Shown in pieces: positions 23,414-40,369 of a stretch of DNA of 64,000 nucleotides. The notes beneath the pieces are model-generated. The model saw only the letters and a program-made list of their open reading frames with translations. It was not told where the DNA came from and made no database searches. Position 1 is the first letter of the stretch. Each line of letters opens with the position of its first letter. This stretch comes from Vicia villosa (Eukaryota; Streptophyta; Magnoliopsida; Fabales; Fabaceae): NCBI RefSeq assembly GCF_029867415.1, contig NC_081185.1:125773174-125837173 (forward strand), given 5' to 3'. Both the position numbers and the translations under genes were made by a program.

Positions 23414-23859
23414 TGTTCTGGACTGGTCAGTAGGAACGGCCCAATCCATGTCCAGTCTGGTACAGTTCAGCGACCCAGACCCAATCACTTACGGGGGTAG
23501 AAAGAGCGCCCTTTTTGATGTTCGTCTCCGAACTATCTGCAATCTGGACGATTAGATCGGCTCCAACACTGCTGGCCGAATATCAGGCTCCCCAGATCCC
23601 GTCCCTGTCGACCAGGAACGCTCCTCTGCTCGAGCAACAGCTAGAATCGAGTAGTCTCCCAGAATTCCTAGGTTTACTCCTAAAATCTTGACAGTCACGC
23701 ATTTTGGACATAAATCCACGATCTAGCCCAAAACACAGACCGTTGGCCACACGTTGGAGGCACTATATAAGCTCTAGGTAACACATTTTTCATAACCCTA
23801 AATACTTACTCGTATATGTGACCGTATTTACTTGATCGTCGGAGTACCTTGCAAGTACA
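23414..23859 (+). mobile_element. LTR-like segment immediately upstream of apyrase gene 1
   Basis: A GC-richer block ending ATCGTCGGAGTACCTTGCAA and GTACA, with a TATA box (TATATAA, 23764-23770) about 90 bp before that end. The end motif closely matches 61690-61710 (ATCGGAGTGCCTTGCAGGTA), which also has a TATA box upstream. This suggests both are LTRs of one retroelement family. No internal region or clear TSD is visible, so it may be a solo or truncated LTR. It ends about 230 bp before the apyrase ATG. Confidence 0.5.
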
Positions 23860-24044
23860 TCCATCTCTTTTTCCTCGACACCGTGTAAAGACGTTCTTAA
23901 TGGTAATTTTATTCCTATCAACTGAGTTGTATTTACGAAACAATCAATCTATTTTGATTGGTTTGATTTGAATTTTGTAAAAAAAATAATGGTAAAAATT
24001 AAACCAAATCAGTTCTTATCTTGTGGGAGCTGTTTTTTTCCGCC

Positions 24045-24052
24045 TATACATA
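24045..24052 (+). promoter_or_regulatory. Candidate TATA box of apyrase gene 1
   Basis: TATACATA 41 bp before the ATG, in a GC-poor promoter. The spacing leaves a very short leader, so the LTR-like TATA at 23764 is an alternative. Confidence 0.35.
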
Positions 24053-24053
24053 G

Positions 24054-27987
<3,934 letters not shown>

Positions 27988-28049
27988 GCTTCTTGATATA
28001 TCTATAAGATATTCTAGCACTAGCTAGAAGCCAACTTTATCTAAAATTA

Positions 28050-28055
28050 AATAAA
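28050..28055 (+). terminator. Poly(A) signal of apyrase gene 1
   Basis: AATAAA 62 bp after the stop codon. The surrounding TATCTAAAATTAAATAAAAT is shared with the 3' UTR of gene 2. Confidence 0.6.
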
Positions 28056-29523
<1,468 letters not shown>

Positions 29524-30045
29524 TATAGCTGTCAAAACGGGCCGGCCCTAGCGGGCCTCGGGCTTTTTCGGGCCGGGCCCAAAAAGCCCATTTTTATATG
29601 GGCTCCGTTTTTACTACCCAGGCCCAGCCTTGTTCGGGCCTCGGGCTTTTTCGGGCCGGGCCCAAAAAGCCCATTTCCAAAAAATATATTAAATATTCTC
29701 TTTAATTTAAAAAATATATTATATTAAGCTTAATTTTTAAAAAAATATTAAAATTTGTTTTTATATTTTACTATTATAAAATATATTTTAAAGAAATACA
29801 AAAATTTGAATTTTTTAATTAGTATTAAATATTAAATTTTATTAATTAAATATTAAATTTTACTATTTATCGGGCCCATGGGCTATCCGGAGCCCATACG
29901 GGCTGGCCCATTTAGGGCCGGGCTTTTTCGGGCCGGGCTCAAAAAGGCCCGAAACAAAATGGGCTCAAAAATTTAGGCCCAAGCCCTAACATTTTTCGGG
30001 CCCCGCGGGCCGGCCCATGGGCTTCGGCCCATTTTGACGGCTCTA
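29524..30045. mobile_element. GGGCC-rich hAT-type MITE, near-perfect 8-bp TSD
   Basis: Ends TATAGCTGTCAAAACGGGCC and, reverse-complemented, TAGAGCCGTCAAAATGGGCC. The flanking 8-mers CTTTATTC (29516-29523) and CTTTACTC (30046-30053) differ by one base. The interior is full of GGGCC, GGCCC and GGGCTTTTTCGGGCC motifs. One 40-bp block is duplicated within 29550-29680. No coding capacity. Confidence 0.8.
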
Positions 30046-30053
30046 CTTTACTC

Positions 30054-30570
30054 CAACTAAATTAAATATTGAATCTTATTTCATTCCTACCTTTACCAAT
30101 GATAATGCTGAAGTACCTTGGTAAAAATATATGTAGTAATATACTGAGTATTAATAATAAATTTAAAATAAAATAAAAATTAGTACATAGTACATACACG
30201 AGTTTCGCGTGGTCTTAAATTGAAATAGTTGGTGCTGTACACCAACGTACGTGAAAATGAAAGCGAATCTGATAACTTTGTCAGGTACCAGTAAAATTTA
30301 GAATTTGTTATTACCTTTTTAATCTAAAGAAAACATAAAGTAAATGTGAAATGTTAGTCAAATTTATGTGTTGTCGATATCAAGTATGTTTTAGGAGCTG
30401 AATCTATCACGTGAGTAACTATATGTTCCATAAAAATATATTTAAAATTTTAATTTATTTAAAATAAAATAATATAAAAAATGATACAGTATTAAATAAC
30501 TTTATTTGATAAATGATGAATATTTATTCAAGATAAACTAGAGTTTTTGGTTTCACCTTATTGTATTTTT
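30054..30570. other. AT-rich intergenic DNA, no gene seen
   Basis: Nothing recognised. Confidence 0.6.
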
Positions 30571-31159
30571 AGCTAAATTATACTTTTGTCCCCCTATTTT
30601 GATCTTCTCACTGTTTGTTTTTCTATTTTTCTTTTAAATAGTTTTGGTCTTCTATCTTAGTTTTGGATTAAAAAACACATATTTATCAAAAAAATTTAAC
30701 ACGTGTCAGATGTTAAATGATGTGGCATAAGAAAATAAACTCAAATATTTTCTAGATCATTTTAATCCGTTGTAACTATACTAATTAAATATAAATATAA
30801 AGTAATAAAATTAAAACATAAAATTAAATGATAAAACTATATGTCCATTGTTAAATTGAAGCCAAAAAATAGAAATCTATAAACGCATAACGAAGAAGCT
30901 AGAAATGGAAGAACAAAGAAGACCCAAAGGCACACCGATGAAGATTCAGTCATAAACGCGGAATATTAAAGAAGATCCTAAGTTTTGTTCTAGGTATGTT
31001 GATTATTGATGTAGAACTTTAAATATTTGTTGTTCTTCAAAAATCTTTGTCTGGCAGAATATTAGCGCTACTGTTGATTATTTAAGAAGATTTGTTATTC
31101 TGGAACCTTCTTAATATTTGTTGTTTTGGAATATTTTGAGTTGATTATTGATTTGCTGA

Positions 31160-32340
31160 GCAATACGCTTATTTAAGGAATTATGTCGAGGAGCTGAGAA
31201 GATCTAATCATAATACCACAGTGATAATCAAGTTGTGTATGTCTAATATTGAACCTGTTTTTGAGAGGATATATGTATGTCTCGAGGTGTGTAAAGTTGC
31301 ATTCGCACATACCTGTAGGTCTTTAATTGGTCTTGATGCATGTTTCTTGAAGGGTGAGTACGGTGGACAGCTAATGGCAGCAGTAGGAAAAGATGGAAAC
31401 AATCAGATTTATCTAATTGCATATGCAGTGGTGGAAGCTGAGACAAGAGGGTCGTGGAAATGGTTTCAGGATCTTTTATCAAAAGACCTAAATAATATCA
31501 TGCCAAGGTCTTATGGTTTCATTTCAGAGCAACAAAAGGTAATTCTGTTAATATTTTCTTTAGTTATTAACTTTACACAACACATATAAGATATTACCAC
31601 TATTATGTTTTGACAGGGCTTAATTCTGACTATTGCTAACCTGGGGCCAGATGTAGAACACAGGTTGAGTGTTAAATATTTGTATGGAAATTGGAAGAAG
31701 AAATATCTTGGTGGACACATGACAGAATTACTTTGGTAAGCGGCTAGGGCAACTGTAGTTCTCGATTAGGAAAGAGCCAAGAAAAAAATTAGAGATATCA
31801 ATGAAAATGCTTGGACAGATATGATGAAAATTCTACCTCTGATGTGGACTAGGTCTGCATTCCGCACTGACAACCATTGTGATTTGCAGGTAATTAACAT
31901 GTGTGAGGTGTTCAACATGGCTATATTGGAGTACCGAGACAAGCCCATCATCACTTTACTCGAAGGTTTAAAGCATTATATTACAACTAGGATAGTGACG
32001 CAAAATAATCTCATGAGTTGATTCAGAGGCACAATTTGTCCTAAGGTGGAACAAACAATAGAAAGGTTGAAGAGGGAAGCTGGGGGCAGACACCAACTTG
32101 GCATGGAAATGATGCTTTCAATATCTTTAGCGTGACCAATGGTATTGATACTTTCGAGGTGAACTTACAAGGACATCATTGCGCTTGCAGGAAATGGGCT
32201 CTGAGTGGCATTCCAAGTGTTCATGTTATTGTTTGTATTTTACACAACAAGGATGAACTATTTCCTTTTGTGTCACAATACTACAGGTATGTTTTAGTTC
32301 TTGGCACCATATTGCAGGACTTTAGTAATTGAATTGGTTT
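31160..32340 (+). pseudogene. MULE-2 transposase remnant
   Basis: The DDE core starts GLDACFLKGEYGGQLMAAVGKDGNNQIY (31329-31412) with the first catalytic Asp in place. A GT/AG intron is visible at 31539-31616. At the second catalytic site the usual SDRQKGL reads SEQQKGL, replacing the Asp. A SWIM-type finger lies near 32130-32290 (CACRKWALSGIPSVH). In-frame stops occur near 31740, 31768 and 32019. The N-terminal MuDR domain is missing, so the gene is dead. Confidence 0.8.
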
Positions 32341-32345
32341 AAAAA

Positions 32346-32675
32346 ATACTGAACTGGTACTTACATACTTAATCGAGCTGAGCTAGGCTTATCGGTACTG
32401 AAACTGAACTGGTACTGAAATAATGAACTGGTACTGTCATATTTAATTGAGTTGAGCTGAATTGATCGGTACTGAAATTGAACTGGTACTGAAATACTGA
32501 AATGGTACTGTCATATTTAATTGAGTTGAGCTGAATTGATCGGTACTGAAATTGATTTGGTATGGAAATACTGAGTTGGTACTGTCATATTTAATTGAGT
32601 TGAGCTGAATTGATCGGTAGAGAAATTGATTTGGTATGGAAATACTGAGTTGGTACTGTCATACTTAATTGACTG
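32346..32675. repeat. 74-bp tandem repeat, about 4.4 copies
   Basis: Unit built from ACTGGTACTGAAATAATGA plus a longer part containing TTGAGTTGAGCTGAATTGAT. Copies differ by a few substitutions (ACTGGTACTG to TTTGGTATGG in the last two). It lies just 3' of the MULE-2 transposase. Confidence 0.9.
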
Positions 32676-33271
32676 AATTGAATATTGTGTTGACTGAATT
32701 TTGTGTAATGGTGAAACAACTTTTTCTGTAATTATGAAACAGAATATGAGAGTAGTTACATTCCATTTCAATGTAGTAACATTACTTTTGAGAGTTAACT
32801 ATTATACAAATTCCAATTTGTATGGATCATTACATCCAAATTTGACAAATTCCAATTAACTATATTACAAACTTAACATAATATGACAGTAGAAAGAGTA
32901 ACTCACAAATTCTAATTAACTATTTCTTTTGTATTGATCATTTTGCAGAAAGGTAACCGAATACGAATGAAACATTACATTCAATTTTATACAAATTCCA
33001 ATTTGATGAAACATTACATTCAATTTTAAGATATCTTAACAGAGTAATTTGAATACAATTTGACAGTAACATTACTTTCAATTTTAACATAATTTCATTA
33101 CATAATTTCAATTTTAACATAATTTCAAATTGAAAGAAATATTACATCAATACCTAAATTGAACATTACTTAATGGAGTAATTTGACAATAACATTACAT
33201 CAAAACCTCGTTACAATGATAATACCATTACATCAATACCTAATTCCATTGGTGATTACATTAAAATTACA

Positions 33272-33751
33272 TCATCCAGTCAACTTTGTTATGATCAATA
33301 TGATGATCAAAACCCAAGAAAAAACCAATAAAATAACCAAAATCTTCATCTTATTTTTAAGGTCATCATCAATCTTCTTAGCTAAACCACCTTTCTTCTT
33401 CAAATCATTAACCTTCTTCAATAGCGAGTGAATCACTTCCTGTGAACAAACTAGAATTTGCCCATCATACCAGTCACAAAAGGAACATCATTTCCTTCCA
33501 TGTAGCTGAATAATACAAACAATATTGTGGAAGTAACAAATGAACCATAAATATGTGAATTTCGAAGCTAAATATACAAACTAAAAATCAGGTTTTAAAT
33601 GTACCTTGTACAACCCACATTTATAGAATCTCCACCCTGTATTATGAGATGTCCATGCAGTTACGAGTGGTGATATCAAGCCACAGTAATAGTGCATTTT
33701 TCTCCTCCTAGACTGAGAAGAAGTTGATATTTGAACAAACTTAGAACCCAT
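33272..33751 (-). pseudogene. GRF-type zinc-finger gene captured in MULE-2, one nonsense mutation
   Basis: Two exons on minus: 33751-33605 (49 codons, MGSKFVQIST to CGLYK) and 33505-33272 (78 codons), joined in frame by GT/AG borders. Exon 1 carries the GRF zinc-finger core: YYCGL, TAWTSHNTGWRFYKCG. Exon 2 continues CSFCDWYDG, then a coiled-coil-like helix (EVIHSLLKKVNDLKKKG) and a C-terminal hydrophobic segment of about 15 residues. The single lesion is a TGA just before CSFC, where the family has Gly, so one base change would explain it. Small GRF proteins with a C-terminal membrane segment are common in plants. The gene is antisense to the transposase. Confidence 0.75.
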
Positions 33752-34147
33752 AACAACTTAAAACATAGACAATGATTTGAAACAAAGAAAATGGATGAAC
33801 ATTTGAGACGAAAAGAAGGACGAAGATTTGAAACGAAGACAAGGTGAAGAGCTTGAAACGAAGATGAAAAAATATTTACCCACAGCTGCGATTTTAACGA
33901 TGAGTTGAATTAGGGTTACAAATATTCCTCCCTTTCAATTTAACTATTATATTAAAATAATTAAATTAGTTATTCTTATTTATAAATGAATTGGAACTAG
34001 ATAATATGACACGTATTAAAAAAAATTGACACATAAGCGTTTTTTAATTCAAAACTGAGATAGGGGATCAAAACTGTTTAAAAAGAAAACAAGGGGACTA
34101 AAACCGTGAGTAGACCAAAACAGGGGGACCAATAGTGTAATTTAGCC

Positions 34148-35404
34148 TATATTTTTTAACAATAAGTAAAATGGATAAAAAAAAGTGTACAAAATACACC
34201 AAGACACTGCTAACAAATCCAACCCCAACAAAATTACAAAACAAAAAGACCCACACTTCAAAAATAGTACTAATTTTTTGAATAAAGCTTTCATTAATAG
34301 AAATAAAAAGGTACAACTTAAAAAGGGACTAAAACCACACCCATCAAAATGAAAAAAAAAACTTAAAAGAGTATTACCTAACATATTTTTTATAAAATCA
34401 TTTTAAATTTCATTAGGAATTGAGGCAAAAACTATTTTAGAACTGACATTAAAGTCTGCGCACCAATTTTCTTTCTTATAAATGTGTATAATGACTAATA
34501 AACAAATTAGATATATTAGATTAATGAGTGCTAGATATCCACCTATTTCTAAGATTCCTTGGGACAAAACTAGGTTTGGGGAAAGCTTTAACAATTAGAG
34601 TGCATTATGTCACAGTCCAAAGCTTACGCCAACCACACTCAAGAGCTATAACAATAGCCACACTAACTGTTGAAAATTTTGCCGCCAGTGCAAAAGCAAA
34701 GGATAGTTTTTCTTCAAAAGTTAAAAGGAAATATCTTGCTTATTTCTGAAAATACCACCGCAACCACTTGCATCCATGTTTGTATTTTACGCACCTTCAT
34801 AATTGCATTTTACTCAACCACTTGATAAAACAAACTTTTAAAATGATTTTTTTTTAAATGTCATATTGTAAAGTAAAAGTTAAAAAGTTTCATAAAATTA
34901 AACTGTAAAAAGCTTTTTAGGTGGCATTTACTAAGATCAAATATAAATTTTTCACACAACGGTCAAATTGCTTTTGTAGTCATTTATTTATTACTTATTT
35001 TACACTGAATAAGCTATCTTAAAGAAAATATACATTCTTTATAAGAAAATATTACTTATTACTTATTACTTATAAAAAATTTAAAATAAAAGTCAAACAC
35101 TTCCAACAAATTAACGGTTGTGATTCACTGATGGTGTAAAATTTCTTTACACCGTCAGTGTATTCTAAATAAATTCATTTTAAATTATTTTTAGAGATAA
35201 ATGAAATAGTTCTACTGATATTTATTAATTAGTTAGATAAATAAAAATTATTGGTTTAAAATTTAATTCTTAAAACAACACTTTTATGTAATAATTAAAT
35301 ATATATTATTGATATTTATAAATTAATAATTTCAAAATATTTTAACGTACATGCTTAAAAATTATAAAAATAAAATTAAAAATGTGGCATAGTCTAAATA
35401 TAAA
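34148..35404. other. AT-rich intergenic DNA with a short stem-loop
   Basis: No gene recognised. An inverted repeat CACTGATGGTGTAAA..TTTACACCGTCAGTG lies at 35126-35160. A related stem occurs at 57312-57344 (ACTGACAGAGTAAAA..TTTTACACTGTCGGT), so both may be remnants of one MITE family. Confidence 0.55.
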
Positions 35405-36323
35405 AAAATTCTCTTAGAGAATTTTACCTTAAGACCTAAAGACAACTCATAACTCCTAAAGATTTCCTTAATGATCCATAGATTATCCAGTGTCACCTCC
35501 ATCATGAAAACCATATCCTCAGAGTACTAAAGATGAGACATTACTAACCCATTCAACCCTACTCTAAACCCAATGAAATACCTTATAAAGGCCGCATCTT
35601 GACTACAACACTGAGCCCCTTCACCACTTAGATAAAGAGGGAAAGTACCAAAAGATCATCTTGTTTGATCCCCTATATATATTTATGTCCTCTGTCTGAC
35701 AATCATTCACTAGAATTGACAGACTCATAAAGAAAATGCACGCTCTAATCCAAGCCCTCCACCTCCCATGAAGCCCAAATCTCCTCAACATGTATTCCAG
35801 AAACAGTCAACTAACAAAATTATAGGCCTTTTCAAATTCCACTTCAGGGACAAAATAGCCCTTCTTTGAGACCTTGGCTAAATGAATCACCTCATTTAGA
35901 ACTGTAACACCCCAATTCTACCCAGGCATATAGGTACAAATATCAGAGTATAAAAATTAAATTCATAAAAACAATTAGGGCGTTACACTTAAGTAACCAC
36001 ATAACCAAACATAACATACTCGCAAAAGATGCGTAACACAAATAATCAAAGAGGACGGATACTCATAAACACCTGAATGTATTCATACTTATATATATGC
36101 ATCGGTAAACAAAATATCCACAACATTCCTCCAAAATACACCGTATGAGAAGGTATCCAAAATACATAATACGAATGCATCTAAAGGATCAAATATACAT
36201 CAAAAGGATCCTATAAGCATTATCTACAAAATAAGTGTTCGATCCCCCCTAGGTGTTACGTATCACGAGCGGACGACACCAAAACGGACGACTACAAAGA
36301 GAGCACCTACACTTGCGGATCAC

Positions 36324-37702
36324 CTGCACATTACCCACGAGTAGGTAACATTAAGGCAGAAGGGTGAGAATATAATTCATAATGAAAGCATGATCAATAT
36401 AGTAATGCCCACAAATATCATTAAGAATCATATAACAAGATAATCCAATAAGTCAACCACAGTCAATATATAAGTAATGCGGTACATGAATGATAACATA
36501 AATTATAAAGACTGACGATGATGAATGAGACTCGACTATGTGTATGCATGTGGTACCAAATCCGGAGTAAAACTCCTCCTTGTCATTATGACAAATACAC
36601 CTTGCCGAGCATTATGCTGGGACTTCTTTCCCTCAGGAAAATACACCTTTGTCGAGCAGTAAGCTACGACTAACCGTCATCGAGCATCTAGCCCCCACTG
36701 ATGACCTCTTGCCACTCGGGCAAATACACCTTTTTACCGAGCACTAAGCTCCCACTGGTAATAATTGCCAATTCAGGCCACCTGTTAATAGCATTCCGCC
36801 ATTAACGTAATGAAATGTCATGCTGTGCATACAAACGACTCAATTACATAACAACAGCAACAACAATATAACTCGGTCACATATCTACATCACACCGGTT
36901 ATATTATTCCACACGAATACATCATCAAAATTGCCACTCAGGCGTTCATATTCACACAGCACACATATACCGTCAAAACATACTTGATTAGCAAATATCA
37001 TTTCACAAAAATACATTTATGAAAAATTCATTCAACCACCAACACACCCCTCCTTATCATAAAGCATACTCAAGGGTTCTCATAATACTTCAAACGGCGC
37101 GTAGAAACGACCTACGGTTCAAAAGATACAACAAAACGAAGTTTGGGAAACAAAATTTTGCACAGTCCGCTTGAGCTCCGCTCAGCGGACCCAGACAGGG
37201 AATTATCAGACAAAATTACAGAACCTCCGCTCAGCGGACCTTCACAGAGATTTTTCTGCAAAAGGACCTCCGCTCAGCGGACCCCCTCCGCTCAGCGGAC
37301 CTGCGTAAACCTAGAAAAATCAGTTCTGCTACAGACCTGCAAAACCCCATCCAATCCTCTCAAAACCTCAAATAAGCTTCCCTACACATCCTACATAACC
37401 CATACATGCCATATATTCACTCTATCAATCAATGATCCATGGCTCACTCACTAAATGTCAATAACCTAACAATTTCTTCATGAGCAAGAAAACATGGAGA
37501 AATGAAAAACAAACATGATCCATGGGAATATCTATCATCATAGTACACATACACACCACAAAATCAAGTTTATAACTTCAAAGCTCACAAAACACCCAAT
37601 TTACCATTGTTGATCAAGCTTAGAAAAGAGCAAGAACAAGAACAAAACACACAAAACTATAAGAACCATACAATCAAGATAAACTAGATTCATCCCCCTT
37701 AC
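36324..37702 (-). other. Putative intron in the solo LTR leader
   Basis: Minus-strand donor AAG|GTAAGGGGGATG at 37702 and acceptor GTGCAG|GTGATC ending at 36324. The position and flanking sequence match the putative intron in the LTRs of the intact chromovirus (GAG|GTAAGGGGGG ... TTCAG|GTTGAG). Confidence 0.45.
37176..37301. repeat. Four CCGCTCAGCGGA palindromes in the solo LTR
   Basis: TCCGCTCAGCGGAC occurs four times in 126 bp, each able to form a GC-rich hairpin. They lie within the putative leader intron, as do the GC-rich motifs of the intact chromovirus LTR. Confidence 0.9.
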
Positions 37703-38309
37703 CTTGGTTAGATTCTTGGCTCTAGCTTGGTTTGGATTCCTACACTTCTCTTCTTCTCTTTGTTTTTCTCTTCTTTCTCTTCTCTTCACAAGCTCTCTTT
37801 CTTTCTTTCCCAAAATATCTCAAAATATCTCTTTTTCTCTCTATATCTCTTTCTATTTCTCTACTTCTCATTATCCCCCACTCAACTTTCATAAATTCTA
37901 ATTTTGGCCCAAATGTTACTAAACATTAATTCTAACCAATTAACACCCAGAACATAATAATTACACACATGGAAAGTAATAAGTAAAATATTAACATAAT
38001 TAATATTTACCGACTGACTCGACTCAAAAACGGTAAAATTTAGGAAAATGTAGCAAACATCACAATTAATCAGAAAAACACATTTACGGGCGTTACAAGA
38101 ACCACCTCTCCATCCACTAGTTGCCTACCCCTCTAAAAACTTGATTGCTCTAAAGAAATTAACCTTCGCATCACCTTGGCCAACCTAGAGGCCAACACTT
38201 TAACAACCAGCTAATACAAGGACACGAGAAGAGAAATATGCCTAAAATTCCTTAACTCTAAGGGGGACTCCACCTCAGAAATGAAATCCACAAAAATTGA
38301 AGTTAAAAT

Positions 38310-38745
38310 CCTAAGAAAAACCATATTCACAAAACTTCTCGTAAAACTCAAAATTGAACCTGTCATAACCTATAATCTTACTCCAATCCATCCCAAAAAC
38401 CACCTAATCCACTTCCAAAGGATCAAACCTAACATATAGAGTAATTGCTTCCGCTTTTGAGAGACAAGGGAGAAAAACCCCATCGAAATTAAGTCTAAAT
38501 TGAGATCTCTCTAAGAAGTGAACCTGTCATAACCTAGGAAAAACCATATTCTCAAAACTTCTCGTAAAACTCAAAACTGAACTTGTCATAACCTATAATC
38601 TTACTCCTATCCATCCCAAAACCACTGTATCATCTTACAAAATCAAACCTAACATACAAAGCAACTGCTTCCACTTTTGAGAGACAAGGGAGAAAGACCC
38701 CATTGAGATTAAGTTTAAATTGATATCTCTTTAAGAAGTGCTCCT
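38310..38745. repeat. 222-bp direct duplication inside the minus-strand LINE
   Basis: The block beginning AAAAACCATATTCACAAAAC and running to CTAAGAAGTG recurs about 222 bp downstream with scattered differences. Confidence 0.8.
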
Positions 38746-39500
38746 TAAGTACTTATTAACATATTCTCGAAACTCATTAACCTTGTCTAACAAACTATCC
38801 CCCATCATGAGAGCAATGAGACTATTCCCCCAACTCTTTTTCTTGACACACGAGTGGAATAACCCATATTTGCATCCCTCTCTTTAAACCAGGATGACCT
38901 TGAACGGTGAAAAATATAAGAATCACAACACCTAACGAGATCTCTAAGCTATTAGGTATCCTGCAACCTATCCGCCAACTCACCCAAAGTCATATTCTCC
39001 TGCAACCTCATCACGAGATCTCTAATTTCCTAGAAGTCAATCTTATCCACACAACTTTTAATATTAAAATCCATATCCCCAAACACCTATTTATTTGAAA
39101 CATTAAGCAAAGCTTTGAGAGATTTCAACATATCCCTAAAAGAACACGCCATCCAACCAACCACCCAAAGGGCCTCCCAAGAAGCCCAAACCACCTCAAC
39201 AAAACTTGTGTTACCAAACTAATAATTGTAAAATCGAAACAGCTTAAGCCCCTATAGATAAGAGAAATACTTAAGCACAATCAGATAATGATCAGAGGCA
39301 TCTCTGTGTTGGCCCACAAAAATCCACACCTCAACTCCCCGTCTTCATTTTCCAAGACCAACACATGATCCAACCTACTCGCAGACGCCCCATTAGAGTG
39401 AAACTAAGTGAACTTTCTCCTCCAACAGAGGCAAATCCACCAACGTCATACCCTTAATGAACACTCCAAACTCACAATTATCCACCAACCTAAACACTTG

Positions 39501-40369
39501 ATCGTAAAAATAGCAAGTGTACTATTTTGCCTTTTGTAGTAATAAGGAGAAAATTACTCGAATGGTGATCTCAAGTACCGTGTAGGAAATATTGAGTTCG
39601 ATGTGTGGTTCAATAAAACAAAGGCAATATGAGGTTTTGTTTGATATTTGGTAATGAGGAATATGTAGAATTAAACAGAATATAAAAATGGCTTTTTCAA
39701 AAATATGAGGAAATGCTAGGGTAAAGGGTATGATTTTCCCGGTTACAACCTTGAATCCTGATTTCTTCAACAATTTCAAAATATTCAATTACCAGATCTT
39801 TAGAGTGTTTTCCTTTAAAACCTTAAAGGAAAACCTTTGAGCCTTTATCCTAAATCCTAAGTCCTTAGATATTTATGATAACCTGAAGCCTTGTTCGCAT
39901 CAAGATTTATTCCGGTAACTATAGATTATCCTTAGTACTAAGTAATAACCTTTATAGTTTAATTTCAGAAAAACCTTAACAACGGCGGTCCAGCCTTATT
40001 GTTAACCATGGATCAATCCTTGTTTATACGACAAGGAAAGAATTAAGAATATCATGCAATCAAATTGAATACGAAAACATATATATTCAAGAAATCTGAA
40101 ATCAAATGTGTTTACATAGTCAAATCAGGGACACCCCTAGCATTCTCGGATTTAGCTACTCATATTGTTCAAAGTAGTTTCAAAAACATAAGAATTAGAC
40201 ATTACAAACTAAAGATGAACTTTGGTCGTCAATTGCTTCCGCTCATGAAAATTCTTTGTTCGCCAATAATCTCATATGCTTCAAATCTTAGTCGTGGAAA
40301 GCTATCTCAGAATAAGAGGGATGTGGCTATCTCAGAGAGGAGGATAAGAGGGATGTAGCTTCAAAGATG
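39501..40369. other. Unidentified repeat-like DNA, no gene seen
   Basis: No domain on either strand. Short phrases around 40300-40390 (GGAAAGCTATCTCAGA, AAGAGGGATGTGGC) are repeated two or three times. Confidence 0.5.

Larger units (their letters stand above)
30571..34147 (+). mobile_element. MULE-2 with about 140-bp TIRs and a captured GRF gene
   Basis: 30571-30710 (AGCTAAATTATACTTTTGTC onward) aligns to the reverse complement of 34007-34147 (GGCTAAATTACACTATTGGT onward), including TTTTGGTCT, TTAAATAGTTTTG and ACACGTGTCA-like blocks. This gives long imperfect TIRs. Inside are a decayed MULE transposase on plus, a 74-bp tandem repeat, and a GRF zinc-finger pseudogene on minus. A clean 9-bp TSD was not found because both flanks are T-rich (TATTTTT). 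The element lies between the two apyrase genes. Confidence 0.75.
35903..38097 (-). mobile_element. Solo LTR (2195 bp) of a chromovirus-like element, TSD AGAAC
   Basis: Borders TGTAACACCCC and GGGCGTTACA, flanked by AGAAC on both sides (35898-35902 and 38098-38102). On minus it shares landmarks with the LTR of the full chromovirus: a purine-rich leader ending AAG|GTAAGGGGG, GC-rich inverted motifs, a GGTACCACATGCAT-like site (36546-36556), and CTCACCCTTCT before a CAG|GTGAT acceptor. The sequence is otherwise well diverged, so it is a related but different family. The solo state implies LTR-LTR recombination. Confidence 0.85.
35405..39500 (-). pseudogene. LINE (L1-type) remnant split by a solo LTR
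   Basis: On the minus strand the upstream end carries endonuclease C-terminal motifs (MTLVDLPLLEEKVH near 39440, SDHYLIVLK near 39280). It then runs through a linker into RT motifs: KVLASRLAKVMRR near 38190, then RQLVDGEVVLNEVIHLAK spanning the solo-LTR site, and ILVNDCQTED near 35700. Many stops and frameshifts are present. A 222-bp internal direct duplication lies at about 38310-38745. Because the solo LTR sits inside the RT with a clean TSD, the LINE was there first. Confidence 0.75.

Noticed and set aside
30562..34158. A firm TSD for MULE-2
   Set aside because: Both flanks are T-rich (TATTTTT) and can be aligned in several ways; none gives a clean 9-bp match.
34142..34384. Hydrophobic minus-strand ORF as a small membrane or nodule peptide
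   Set aside because: Composition follows from AT-rich DNA; no signal-peptide-plus-cysteine pattern or splice structure.
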